Shown: positions 22,801 through 37,832 of the stretch, piece by piece | Numbering within the stretch: the stretch's first letter is position 1 | Layout: every line of letters starts with the position of its first letter | Notes under the pieces: model-generated | The model's database searches: none | Told to the model about the DNA's origin: nothing | Seen by the model: only the letters and a program-made list of their open reading frames with translations | Made by a program: the position numbers and the translations under genes | Assembly: GCF_028372415.1 (NCBI RefSeq) | Contig: NC_092873.1 | Coordinates: 355,908,128-355,972,127 of the forward strand | Direction: 5' to 3' | Origin: Notamacropus eugenii | Lineage: Eukaryota; Chordata; Mammalia; Diprotodontia; Macropodidae | Length of the DNA stretch: 64,000 bases

Positions 22801-25800
22801 CCTTCATTTTCTATATTGTTAGTCACCAAGATCTGTTGGTTCTTCCTCTTCATATGCCTTGCTCTTTATTTTGATTACTACCTTTATTACTGAGGAAACT
22901 ACTCCAGTAACTTCAGTTTAACCTCTTTTTATACCAATCTAGACAGCATATACTGCTGCCAGGACAAATTTCCTAAATGGTAGGCCTTGAACGCCTTCCT
23001 TAATCTAGTCCTATGGTACCTCTCAAAACTTATTTCCCAATTAACTATTCCCCAAAACCTAAACACTCAATACTTTAAATTAACTCATTTTGTATAGATT
23101 GTACTCAAATTCTCATTGGTGTATCCCCAATGCAAAGCTCAAATCCCACATTTTTCGTTAATCTTTCTTGGACATCATTAGCATTTAGCATTTAATGCCT
23201 TCCTTTTGTAGAGTACTGTAGCATTTATTTTAGGTCACTCAATTTAGCACCTTCTCATACAGCCTTATACTAACTGTGTATACTATTCTTAACTTTTCTG
23301 ACAATAAATCTGTTTAGGGTAAGGACATGTTATACTTCTTTTGTATTACCTGTGGTGCCCACTCTATTCTGGGAATTGAATAAGTGCTCGAGAGAGAAGA
23401 ATTTACATTTTTATAGTGCTTTGAAATTTCTAATATTTATTGACATAATGGAAAAACTACTTTAATCTTTTTTTGGACAAATAAATTTTGTAAATTTAAA
23501 ATGCCATATGGTTATGCTACTAATAAAGTCTATCTATAGCCTCATCCAAAAAGTCCAAAGTCCTGAATGACCAAAGGATATCATTGTAAGGTGATTATTG
23601 CCTAGGAAGACAGCCCTTTGTAGCATGAACTCCAAAAGCTCCAGTGCACTTCACTAGGTATGGCCTGGTAGGTAACTAATGTTCAGATTGCATTATTTAT
23701 TCCCTTTAAATTACCTGGTTCTGTCTTAACCTTTTTGTTCAGTCTTTGTTTCAGAGTTTCTGGTTCTATACTGTCATCTTGAGAACTTTCTTCAATACTT
23801 TCGGTCTAAAGATATAAAAAGAAAGAAAAGTTCTGTCAACTCCATAAAGCTAAGCACTGGCAATATGTAGGCACAGAGTGATTTCAGTAAGGCTTATTAG
23901 CATGATACTGCAGAGGAATCATACCTGTTCAATGTTAAATACGATATCCTGAAAGTAAATTATTTAACAGAATAGTGTCTATGGGTAGGAAGAGAAAATT
24001 ACACAAAGGATAAATTCAAGAATATGTAATTAGGAAAAAAAATAACAAAGTACATTCCCATAGCTTGTTCCTAGAGGTCAAGAATGGTACCGGGCAAAGA
24101 GCAATAGAATGGGAGTCAAAGAATCTAATGTCAAATCCCAGCTGTGCTCTTTACTGTCTGGGCAACTGAGGCAGATCATTTCCCCTCTCTTGGTTTCATT
24201 TCTCTCATCTGTAAAATGAAAGAGTTAAACTAGATAGCCTCTAAGCTTCTTTTCCAGTTCTAAAATCTATGAACCTACAAAATAAACCCACAATAATTTT
24301 GTACATCCTTAAAATCTGGAGCAAAAAATTAAGGGAAGTCTCATAACTACAAATGGAATATAATATCTGAGAGTTGCTCTAAACATATGATCCTACTTGT
24401 ACAGAGTAGGCCTTCAACAAACGTTTGTTGAAATGATATCTTCACTGGATGTTAGCTATTGCTCAAAGGAACTTATTAGGAAGAAATTTTTTGATAGCTA
24501 ATAACTTTTTAAAAAGCTTTACTTTTATCTCCAAAAATTATGTTTTCATATTTTTCAGTTAAGTAAAGATTTTCAAACCAAATGAAAGCCTAATTTGGAA
24601 AAACTTGTGGGTATATCCATAACAAGGTTGCCTTAACCAATGCTGTTTCACAATATTTGAATACATCAGTAAGTCCCACCGTAGCGTCACATGAATTCTA
24701 TATAACATTGTTCTTGTGAAATTCACTTTTTCTATTATGTTATTTTGCTTAACACATGCATTCCTGAAATCAATTATCACTTGGTGAAGCATGCCTGTAT
24801 GAGTCTTTCTTAAGGGATGAAGAATGCTATAATACTGATCAATTCTTAGCTATCTCCAAAGCAAGTAGTACCATAATTACTGAGTTTGGAAGAGAAAATA
24901 GCATTTGAAAAGCTATTGATAACACACACATATGTTTTTTGGGGAGGAAGAGGGGAAGTGGGGATGATTAAAACCTGTGATTTCTTTGGGATGGGTAAAC
25001 TCTTAGAGAACACCTTCTAGCAATGCAGATTGGCACCTGTTCAGCAACTCAGTCTCAGGGTTGTCTGGGGGCACTGAGGGTAAATGACTTTCCTAAGGTC
25101 ACATGGCTAACATATGTTGGGAGGTGGGACTTGAACCTAACCTTTTCTAATTTTGAGGCCAGCTCTTATTCCATGCTCCCAATTTCTTCAAATGTATTTA
25201 TTACCTTAATTTTCTTTCTGATTTTCTTTTCTGCTTCCGCTTTCATTTCTACAGTTACTCGGGGGATGACTCGTCTGCCACAAGGAGAAGGCAAAATTTC
25301 TGCCAATTGACCTTTTTTTGCCTTTGGTTTCGAACCAGCTTTACCTTTACCAACAACACCCACTTGTTCATCCCGTTTTTCCTTAGCTTCAACAACCTAC
25401 AGAAAGGTTATGAAAAAGAAATATTATGTAACAGACATTGTCTAATACCTAAAAGACAAGCTTCTCTATACAGTAGGCCAACTCTTATAACAAATGAAAA
25501 GGGACAAAAAAAATTCAACAAAACCAACACCTCAATAAATCTGACAATAGAGAGAATCACGGTACTTGACTTATACACGTGATCCTTGACCTTTCAAATT
25601 TCCTCATCTAGAAAGCAAGGGTTTTGGACTAGTTGACCTCTGAGGTCTCTTTCAGCTCTAAATCTGCAATACTCTAAAAGTATTTTCAAGTTCTTTGAAT
25701 TTGTTTCCTATTCTATAAACTGAGGAAATTAGTCTAGATCAGCTATTTAATTTTAGGTCAGTAAGTAGCATGTATGATTCTTTTTTTTTTGCTGGTGGTG

Positions 25801-28800
25801 GTGGGGTATATGTAAAGAAAAGACTAGGGGAACCCCTGAAATTACACTAAGACTAGTTAACCTTATAAGCAAATTGGATTTAATCCTTTTTTGAGGGTGA
25901 GGGTGTCTTGGATAGTCCTCATAAATGCAAAGAGTATGGGTTTCTTTAGGTCCTATAGCTCATCTTGCAAAGGCCTGCTGGTAACTGTCTTCATTCCAGA
26001 CCTTCGTGCTGGCTCCATTCTGTGTTTTTGTTGTTCAGTCATTTTACTTGTGTCAGATTCTTCATGATCTCGTGGAGTGGTTTGCCATTTCCTTCTCCAG
26101 GTTGTTTTACAGATGAGGAAACTGAGCCAGACAGGGTTAAGTGATTTGCTTAGGGTCACAGAGCTAGCTACTAAATGTCTGAGGTCAGATTTGAACTTAG
26201 GAAGATGAGTTTTCCTGATTTCAGGCCCAGCACTTTACTCACTGTATCATCTACCTGCCTTCCATTCTGTTGTAGGCACATGAAACCCCATCACTTCCAA
26301 ACTTTAAATCAAAATCCTGTTCTCTACTCTTGTCCCAAGTACATGTTTTATGTTTTCTGGTACATTTGACCATTTTGAATTATTATTTAATGATTTCTTT
26401 GCACAATAGGACTCTGATATCCTGGGATGTATCTTTATATTTCTTATATTATTTCTACCTCTAATTATAATGCTTTTGAAAATGATACAACTCCTACTTA
26501 AAGCACCCACAGACATCCTTACCCAAACCAACCCACACACCTCAAGTTCTTCAACAAAAGCAGCCAGATCCTCTCTCCACAAATCTGAAGGACTTTTTCG
26601 TTTTAAGGTCTCCAATTCTTGCTCCTAAATTATATCAGATAAAAATCAAAGATAGGCCAACTTGCAAAAATAGCATATAGAGAGTGTCCTAAAAGCCTTA
26701 GAGCAGTTTTAGACTACTGATGGCTCAAAATTGAGCTGAGAGAAAAAGAAATATGGAAGTCATTCGCAGAATGTAGCAGATCATGTTTGTGTGTGTTTTT
26801 GTGTATTATGTTTTGATTTGTTATATGATTTCTTCCATTTATTTTAGTTCAACTACACAGCATGACTATAGTGAAAACGTATTCAATAGGAAAGTATATG
26901 TAGAACCTATACAGAATTGTACGCTGTCGTGGGGAGTAAAGGGGGTAGTGAGGGGTAGGTGTGGGAGGGATAAAATCTTAATTTTATGGCAGTGATTGTA
27001 AAACATTAAAAAAAATAATAACATTAAATTAAAAAATAATAAACATAAAATATTATATATAAATAAAATAATTTTTAAAAAAAAATTGAGCTGAGATTTT
27101 TGGGACACTGTAGAGTTAAAGTATATTACAACCAAACCCAATATTAAAAGCACACCTACTTTTTCAGCCCTCTGCCTACAGAGTTCATCTTTCTTCTCTT
27201 TGGTCAAATACCAGAGAGGCATATCAAGAAGATAATTAAAAGTTGGTCCAGAATCAGTGGCAGAACCACTTTTTTCAGTTTCTTTTTCATTTTCACTTTC
27301 TTCATTTTCCTCTTCATTGTCTTCTGGACTCTAAAAAGGGATTTAAAAATGTTAACTTTCACAGGAAATGCCAGCACCCAGATATTGTGATACTTCTGAG
27401 TTTTTAAACAAAAGATAAAGGAAGCTGATTAAGAAATTACCTTCTGCTGAGCTTCTTTCCAGGCCTTGACAGGATCTGAATCATATCCCCTCTGGATCAG
27501 AACCTTAATTAACTCTTTCTTAGGTTTATTTTCTAGAGAAAAAAAATTTAAAAATTATGATACTCAATTATAAGCTTAATACAATACATAATAAAAACAA
27601 GTATTAGGTATAGGATAAATTTTCCCCTATTGTTTAACATAAAAAATTGTAAATAATCTGATATGATCTATACTCCAGTGCAGCAGCTGAAGAGTCAACA
27701 GAGCTGGCCTGTCTCTGCAAAGCACTGGAGCAAATTTTTCACTATCCTAGCAGCCCAGGCAACTCTCCTCTTTAGGATTTCTTTTCATCAATAAAATTAC
27801 AAGTCCCTCCTCCCATCTCCCCTCTAAAAATATTTACTAAAAAGAGAGAAATTCAAGTATGAGTCTTATACAAGCTGGTGTGAGAAGTCATTTTTGCAAA
27901 TCCAAGTTGCCACAAGGGGGCAATGAAATCATAACTGAATATCCTATAAATCTTTTATTGAGGCAGGCAAACAGAAGATAGGCTGCTATTTTTAGGTCAA
28001 CTCTAAGAGCCACAACCCCATTATTAGGTAGATTGTCTTCCAAAGACTTCACCGGACCCCTACTATTATTAACTTCTCCTTTACTATGTGCACTTCAGTA
28101 TTGGGCAAAGTACTTTTATTCTTTTAATGTAAAACTATTTTACTTAGTGTAAAATAGTGTAAGAAAATCTTGGGGCACAAAACTATACAGAATAATTTTT
28201 AAGTATGGTAATTTCACCTAACTCAATTAGCTTGATTTTAGCTTCGAGTTATCACTCAAATGTTTTTGTCCTTCCTATACTTCCCTATCCCTTTAGGCCT
28301 AATATTTTAGTCTCTTTGGTAACTCTTGGTGATACTTTTCTCTTGTGTCAGAAAGAACCTCTCCCCAGTCTCTGGTTAGTTACTTGAACCCTGTCCTATG
28401 GGAATTTCCATTGAATTACCCTATACTTTCCTCTGTCCTAGGCACACAGCCAGTTCCCATCATTTCATGTATACATTTTCATTAATCCTTGTGTATTTTT
28501 ATTTTTAATGCTCTCCATTAGGCTAATTACTAGTCCATCTACCTTTAAGTTAGGTGGTAGAATGTATAATGTTTTGACCTTGGGTCAGGAAGACTGGAAT
28601 TAAAAATCCTGCCTTAAGATATCAGCTTATGACCCTGTGCAAGTCACTTAGCTTCATTTCTCTATTTGTAAAATGGGGACAACAAAAGCACCTACCTTAG
28701 AAGGTTTTGTGATCAAATGAGATTGTAACCTTACCAACAAGTGACTTCCACTTTGAGATTCAGCTTTTTATCTTTAAAATGGGGATAATAGTTACACTGT

Positions 28801-31800
28801 TTAGACTATGGGGATATTGTGAAGATTAAAAAAGAAAGTATATAAAGTGCTTAATAAACTGTAAATTATTATACTGATGTGAACTTAATCATATGTCAAT
28901 TACTTTGGTCCTAGTCATATAGATTAGCAAATCCACATAAAAATTTTAGGATTTAATCAATAACAAAAGTAATATACTTTCAGTTATTTCTGTCAAAGCA
29001 ATACTAGAAAAACTATCAAAATGAACACAATCAATAGGGAAGATTGGGTTTGATGCCAATCCATGATATCTGGCCATCAATCTGGGCAACACTTCTTATA
29101 AAAATGTCTAATGGAAATTAACCTTGAATGTACAGTACTGTCTTGTATTTTAATATGGTACCTATTATTCCAGTAACATACCAATGACTATTTTCCCTTC
29201 TATCTTCTCTAGGATGAACCGCGCCTGGTTGTTCAATTTGGCAGATTCTGCACCAAGCATTCCAGTAAGCCATTCTTTTCTCAGTCCATAATATTTAAGC
29301 CTCAGATCAAAGAAGTCTTTTAGGATATCCAGTGCAGTATCATACTTCTTTAGACAGCCAACATGATCAAAAAGCACCTTAAATGAGAAAATATAGATTG
29401 GAATAAGAAAAGAATACTTTAAAGTAATTGTTATTTATATAGAATATCGTCTGTTTCAATGAGATTTAACCTAAATATCACAGAAATAGCTTACATACAT
29501 ATTTTACATACAGTAGTATGCTAAGGTAGCTTTGCTTAACCGATATCTTTCAAGTCTAATATAAACAGAATCCATATAATAGGCTCCATATAGCTTTCAA
29601 AATACTAAGCTATGTGAATTCTCTTCAGACATACCATGGAATTACATGTTAGATTAGTCTGAAGTTTGAAGACTTTGTGCAGTCCTGCATGCTCTGCTTG
29701 GGCCAGTTTTTCTTCAGTCATCTTCACTATGAACTTCACTGTAGTGTCAGTGTGGTACTCCCTGTAGTCTGTTATGAGAGGGGGTGTCTTGTCAGTGCCG
29801 TTCAACATAGGCTCTAGAACCTGCTCTTTATATACCTGGAAAAAGAACCCATTCCTAGTTAAGTCAAATGATTCAAGTAATAAAGGTCATAAGAATTAAT
29901 TTATTTTTATCAAAACACATATTTTTATTAAAAACACATAGAATATTTTACCTGGGTCCAAGTTCTGACTGGAAGTTCAGAGATTTCAATGGTCGTTGAA
30001 TTTAGAATAGACACCTCACCACTGATAACATATTGATTTGGAGCCAGCTCATCAATAGTACCCTTGAAATTTTTGTAGCTAGGTAGCTAAAGAATAGGAA
30101 AAAGAAAAACCAAAACCCAAACAGGTTAGTTTGCATCTCAAGGGTTTAAGGCCAAAATAAAGATTTTGGAAACAGTTCAAAGTTTTGATTTTATAATCAA
30201 TTAGCTTATTACTTTTACTAAATGACCAATGAAAATGAATTAAAATTATTAAAATGCAAAAATTAATTAGAATTAGATTCTAAATCACCTAGAATCATTA
30301 CCATTGGTAAAGGTTCTTCTCCATCCATCAGACGTCTGATATTATTCACAACTTCTCGGACATCAAAATTGGGGATCTTACAGGACCATCCAGTTCCAAT
30401 TCCTTCTGCACCATTTATCAATACCATGGGAATAATAGGAATGTACCATTCTGGCTCTACACGTTGATTGTCATCATATAAGAACTTCAAAGTCTGATCA
30501 TCCTTTGCTGGGAAAAGCAACCGAGCCAATGGGCTAGGGAGAAAATGGACAAATATTGACATTTTATAAAAATTCTGATTTTGTTCAGTTGTTGTAGAAA
30601 AGAACATTTTGTCTTATCTTTGGCAATTATCCTTATTTGTGTAATTAGTTTGGTAACTTGTCCCCAAAGAAGAAATTAGAAAATATACCTCCTTCTCTCT
30701 TTATAAGAGCAGGAATCTATGGGTATGGAATGTTGTATATGCTGTCCAACTCAGGCTATGTTGCAGTGTTTTACTGGTGCTTCTAATGCACACCCTTGTT
30801 TTAAGTTTTATTATGAGGGACACACACACATAATAAAAAAAGAGGCTACTATGATCAATGTAATGACTATTCAGGATTCTAGAGTACAGATGGTGAAACA
30901 AGCTATCCATTAGAGAGAGGTGATGAATTTGGAGTACGGAGTGAGAAATACGTTTTTGTATGCAGCCATTGAGGGGATTTGCTTTGCTTAACTATGCATA
31001 TTTGTTATAAGAAATTTATCCTTTTTTCCCTTTTTTTCAAAGGGATAGGGGTGGGAGATAGAGGAAACATTCTTTCTGTTAATTAAAAAAAATAGCTGGG
31101 GAGGTGCTATAGATGTGGAATGATGCATATGCTTCACTGTATTATTAGTTTTACTTAATGATGAAACCATTGTATTATTAGTTTTACTTAACTGTTTTAT
31201 TGTTAGAGATATCTCATGAAATGGGAATAATCTGTAAATGTGTGTAAAACACATCAATAAAACTTAAAAATGAAACCCAAAAAACCAGAATCATAGTTTA
31301 TTTGGTAAGAGGTGCTACTTTAAAACATTATGCAGGACTGACCAAAACTGAGCCATCAAAACTATGTTAGTCCTTCTTTCTTGAAGAGGACCCATGACAC
31401 CAGGGAGATAATAACATGACTTGAAGTTGACTTTGATTTAAGGGAGGGGCTGTGCAAGGTCACCCTCCAGAGTCATCTGGTCCAGTGACCAGATATTCAT
31501 CAGGATAACTGGAGATGGCCCAGGATGCAATGGGAGACCCTGACCCTTTTAAGCTAAGGTCTTTTCAGGTTCTCACTTTGAGTGAGGTAAAACCCATTCA
31601 CATGAATATGCCTCTTTAAGAAGTGAGTCAAGGGATGGCCCCTTTGATAATAAAAATCAAACTGGGAAAGGAAGACCCTTAGGGTTGCTGGTCAAAAGAG
31701 AAAGTTACTATTTACATTTGCTCTGAGCCAAGAGGGTGCAAAAATAACCATTAAGTAGTTCTTGGGCTGAGATCTACTATTGTCCAATCTATGAGCTCCA

Positions 31801-34800
31801 GAGTGAATAAGTAGCTGTAACAAGAAAGCAGGGGAAAACTGATGAATATACCAGTAAAAGTATAGAGTTTGAGAAGGAGCTCATGGCTACTAAAAGGAAG
31901 CAAAGTTGTAGAAAAATCCATGGTACTGAACTCAATGGTTGAAAATCAATTTTTAAATTTTCTCTGTTGTTTAGAGAATAACCCTAGTATGTCCTGCTAT
32001 TTGCAGAGTACCAAACTTTCAAGAAATCATTTTTGGCATGTTTATTCAAGCATCTGAGTCACAAACCACACGTTATGACTCATTAAGATTTCTGAATTTC
32101 TAACTCACAAAACATGACACTTGAAGTTACTAAAGTTCCACTGATCCAAAAGCAGACTTTACCTGAGCATTGTGAAGATGTATCGAGGACTAGCAGAATC
32201 TTTCCCACCATGCAGCCTAGTACCAAACTGACCAATGGGTTGCAAGAGGTTGAGATTGTTGCTGCCCACAAAATTTTGAGCCAAGTTAATAATGGTCATC
32301 ATTAGTGACATCTGAAATTAAAAAAAACAAAACAAACCAATCCAAATTTTTAATTAACAAGTCTTTTTTCTGTAAAAGAAAGGAGCTATATTAATATCAC
32401 AGGTGAAACTTTTATAATTCAAAATTTACTGTCGAGTTTTTCAGATGTTAGCAAATGGGCTCAATATTCTGTATACCAGAGGTATACAGAGGTATACATG
32501 AGGCCTAGCAGGTCAAAATCCGCTTAAAATGGAATTGAGAAAGATTTAACTAAATAAAAATACAATAGGACATAATGTTAATACATGGTTTTCTAAGTCA
32601 ATATGTAGCATATAAGCATTACAGTTTAGTGGCCCCTATTTCTATCTGAGGTTGACACCACTGCTATATACTATTATTGTTTTTCTTAGGAAATTATATT
32701 ACTCCTATACTATCTATCAAAGTTATCACTTTTATTAACAAGGACATCAATGTAGTAATGTCACAAACCATCATCGGTGAACTACTTTATGTCAGGTCTA
32801 ATGCTGCCTCAACAAGAGATAAGAAGTAATCAATTAAAATCTAGATGTAGTATTAGGTATTTCTTTCCATTGAACACAAGTTAATTTGAAACAAAAAGCA
32901 GCATTTTGTGAGGCTGTTCTTACTTCACCATGATGATATGAGGACATCTCAGCTACAGAACCAGCTAATTGGGCAACCTTCACTTCTCGCTTGTCATTTC
33001 TTTTGAAACACGTGAACAGGACTTTTCTCTGACCTGGTTTCAAACCTTCAAAATGAAAAGAATTGTAAATGTCAGTATGAACAAGCTATTTCTCTTGCTA
33101 ATTTAATAGTAAAGCAGATCAACTTACCATCTACCATTGATGGGATGGACCTCTCATTATCAGAGTTTGAGAATAAGATTAGTTCTTTATTTATGAAGTC
33201 ATTATATGTTAGATGCTTAGTAGCTTTCCCATATAAGTAATCCTGAGGAATCAATAAGACGATGATATTCAACAAAGATAGTCTACAGAATAACTACTTA
33301 GCAAAACAAAATAAAGCAAAAACCTCACACCCTCTTCTACTATTCTTGAGCATACTGAATGAAGTGGGAGAGTATAATGTTGCACTTTCAAAGTAACCTA
33401 TTAGAAAATTACTATGAGTAAAAAGTCGCTCTTTGTGTATGGTATGTATTAAGGATAAAATAATCAACCAGACACTGGATAATAATGTGTAGCTGCTTTG
33501 CAATCTCTTATTCTCAACCCAGTCCTTTCAATGACCTTCATACATTCAGCTAAATCACAATTGATTTCCCCGCACAGAGCAGTGTTTGACCTAACAAACA
33601 GCTCAATGACTCAAAGTTGCTATAATTAACTGATTTGAGACCCATGAAAGTGACAAAAATGAAAATGATGAACTTTACAGGACATGATTAAAGATATTTT
33701 ACCTCAGGGAGGCCAAGTAACTTCCTCTGTCTTCTATCTTCCATGAAATGAGTTAGCCATTCTTTTCGATCATCAATCTGTTTTTTGCTAAAGGCCTATA
33801 AATTAAGAAATAAAAAGATGGAGTTGGTTTGGATGGCCTCTAAGGTCTCTTCTAGTTCTAAATCTATGATACTATGAATTATAAAAAATTTCAGTAATAA
33901 TTCTGTTATAATCTTTTTCTGAAGCAGATCAAAAGCTTATTTCTAGGATTTTGGTTGCTTCTTTCTTGAAGAATGGAAAAGAAAAAAGATCCTTATAAAT
34001 AAGCAAGGAAATGTTTAAGTTGACCTAATTTGAAACTTTGGTGATTTTTAGAATTAGAAACCCACTCAATACATCTAATTTACCAGGCTGATCGCAGCAT
34101 CATCTTCAGGGCCAGCATATTTGAATTGGATGCGATGTCTGGACATATCTGAAAAGTATTCTTTAGCCTCTTTTGATGTACTGGTGCCCAAACCTACAAA
34201 ACCAACAGAGTACTGATTAATCTTTGAATCTTCTAGAAGAGGATTTACAAGAATGTTGGGGGAAAATATATCACACAAAGTGTATGTTCTAAGGCATATT
34301 TTGCTTCAAGTGTAAAATAGGTAACACTTGATAATTTAAAATTAGAATAAAATAACAAGGAGCAAATACAATGCTCTGTATCCTCAGTTTACTGAGCACT
34401 ATATCAGAGGATTCATTACAAACCTTTGTAATACTTGACTTTCCATTTTTTATGATTTTCCGTAGAACTTTTCCATTCTTCAAATTCAGGAAGGCTATAA
34501 AATGATAACTCCTGTTTATTTCTTGAAACCTGCGGTGAATACAATGGATTGTAAAGACTTTAAAATATATGTTGTTGCATAAAAATTTGTTGAGGTACCT
34601 TAGAAACTGGATATACCTTTACAATAGGAGTGATAAATTCCTCCAGAAAACAATGTTTCAGAAGAGAGGGCCAATTGTGGTGGATGAAATTAATCAACAA
34701 GCCTTTGATGTGAGAACCATCTTGATCCTAAAAAAAAAGTTAGAACAAAACAAAGATGCTTTGGAACCATTTAAGGTAAAATCTACTTTAAAGATATTTT

Positions 34801-37784
34801 TCAAAAAATATTTTGGAATAGTCAACAATTTCAAAGAAATAAAAACACTTAAAATACCAACACTAATTCACCCCAAAAGAATTAATGTGAAATGTTTGAA
34901 AGTCTAAATATTTATCATCACATTAAGTTTTAGTGTATATTTTAAATTTACTTATATGTGTATGTGTTTTTCCCGTGGATAGAAAGTAAGCTCCTTAGGG
35001 ACAGGAGTCACCTTATTTTTATCTCTGCGCCTCCAATTCCTAGCACAATTGCCTGGCACACAGTAGGAAAAGTTTGATTATAGTAAAAAGATTTAAATTG
35101 TCCTACTAATAACCTCCCTCTCTTGCCATTTTCTAGACCAAGGTGTCTCAATCCATGAGAGGCACGGTAATGTAGTGGATGTAGAGTGTCAGTCTGAAAT
35201 ACATGGAAGATCTAGGTTTAAGTCAGACCTCTTGTATATGGTGGCTTTGTGACTCTAGGCAAGTCATTTAACCCTTTCAGTGTTTTTAAAGTTTTAGAGA
35301 AAATGCTAGCCCCTATTGTTCATCTGGAACAACCTGGAGGTTGTTCATCTGGCAATTCTGTGTGTCACTGAAATCAAGGTTCAATCACTACCCTTCTAGT
35401 TCACACACATTTAAGATAGTGCACATAAGGTACTTAAGGGTAGAAATACAATGCTTCATTCTATAAACCCTCAATAAAATCTCATTAATCACAATGGTGA
35501 CAATGACTTCAGCTAGAAATGAGGCTCATTCAGCTTAATCATCTGAAATATTTTATATTGACTTTAACCTGATCGGTCATAATCATGATTTTTCCGTAAC
35601 GGAGACTCTTCAATGAATCTGCATCTTCATAGTTTTTCTTGTATTGAAGACCCACAATCTTAATGATATTGTTAATTTCAGCATTTTCCATGATCTGAAA
35701 AAGACACAAATGACAAAAAACATTTGTTTTAATTTTAGTTACAGCTTTATGTCTCACCATCTTTTAAAATTATTTTTATCATAGTACTTTTTCTTTGGGC
35801 TAAAATATTTCTCAAGTGAGCAGTCTGTGCTTAGTTATTACAAAGATTTTTCCTCCCTTGTAATGAAAGCAATAGCTAGGACATTAATGTTTTTTGATAC
35901 TAATGAACCAGGAGGATAACTATTAAGTTGATTTATAACAATAATAATTTATAACATATTTTGAAATATATAAAGTAGAAATATTAAATCAATGATAAAT
36001 GTTCTTAGAATAATAGAGTTCCTAGATCCTAAAGGTATTCCCACTTACTTGTTTGTGCGAGGCTTCTCGTACATTGAGTATTTTTCCTCGAAGGGGGAAA
36101 ACACCATACTTGTCTCTCCCAACCACACCAAGGCCAGAGACAGCTAAAGTTTTGGCTGAGTCTCCCTCAGTCAAGATCAGTGTACAATCTGTAGAGTTCT
36201 TACTGCCTACAATGCCAAATTTCACAAGAAATCAATTCCAGCAGCTGACAGCAGTGTTGTAAACCTCCCTAATCATATGCCTACACATTTGGTACTCTTT
36301 TACAACTTATAACAGGATATCATTAAAATATTATTTAATCAGATAGCTTGGGGTGGGGAGCAGATAATTTTTTAAAACCTTAAAGACAGTTCTATGAAAA
36401 GACGGCTATTCACAAAGCTAATAATTTTCATTGATGAGCTATTGTTTGCTAGCTATAACAAAACAGTCTAGAACCATGCTTACACATCTCATTATGTGCA
36501 AAAGCTCCTTTGAGGTGTTTCTTTTACATTAAAGGATAGCAGTTTTTTGTTTTGTTTTACAAATAATTTTTACGAACATTGGCTAGCACCTGCTGCTAGA
36601 TAGCAGGTTACTATATAATCCATTTAAAGAAACTCTTAATATTCAACATTCAACCTTGTCATTCTTACAAAATTTCAGTTCTAAGTTAGTGATAAGACAC
36701 TAACTGCTAAAATAAGATCTATTCTCAAGAATCTGTTATAATTCATGAGCTGAACTATGAGACTAAAGCTCCAAAATGATTTAATGTTATCAAATGTATA
36801 CCTGCATCATTAGCATCATCAAGTTTAGGAATTCCTTTGATTCTATTGTGTTTAACAGCTGAACACTTTTTATTCAACTGGACTTGGGCCTTAAACTTCA
36901 CCCAATTTAGTATGCTTTCTACAATTCCACAGCCAATTGCCTGAAATACAAAAGATGCATAGGAATTTTTAAAACAGTAGGTAACATAAAACGTAACCTT
37001 TGCAATTGAGATACGGTTATTAAAAGGTCTGTTACATATTAGACTCTCTGTAATGGTATCAACTCACAGCTTTGATGAATTTTTCACTCAATTCACATTT
37101 TGAACCAAAGCTCTTGGCCTGCAGAGTCATATTTTCCTTAGTCTGGGAGTCAAAGGTCGGGTTTTCAATTAAGGCATTCACAAAAATCCACATATGGTTT
37201 TTCACCTGTAGTAAAATTTAATCAATAAAGAATTCATCAATTACTATAAAGTACAATAAGCACATGTTTGTATGTTTGGGTTATAACCCAATTTATCACC
37301 CTGTATGCACTGGAAAGAAAACTTTAAAGAGCTTGGCCATTGTATATGTATCTGAAACATGCAGGACAAATGGACACACTGGATCTATAACTACACTGGA
37401 GAAGGAAAATAAGTTGAATTGTCTTCAGGAAAATGTTTCTTTAATGATTCTAACCTCTTAGAAACAAAGGCCCATCTTTCAAATGCCAATATTCTACTGG
37501 CAGTGTTGTAGGTTTACAAGATAAGGATCCCAAATTTCCAAAGAAGTGAAATCTAATACCACCCAGAAAATAGAGAGGACATAGGGTAGTGTAATTGAGA
37601 ATGCAGAATTTTGAAAACATGAGTAAAAGATGTCATGACACAAAGGAAGAAAGGTGAACAGACTGAATGCTCCACTAATATTCTCATAATATGAGGAGAA
37701 ACTGAGAACAAGTCACTTGCACGTTGAGTGGACCTCTTTGTGACAAAGTTAGGTGAGGACACGGACAACTCACACAGGATGTGG

Positions 37785-37832
<48 letters not shown>

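Noticed and set aside
37786-37830. CRISPR-like or other regularly spaced repeats
   Set aside because: All periodic DNA here is microsatellite without spacers, and the window is vertebrate nuclear DNA.
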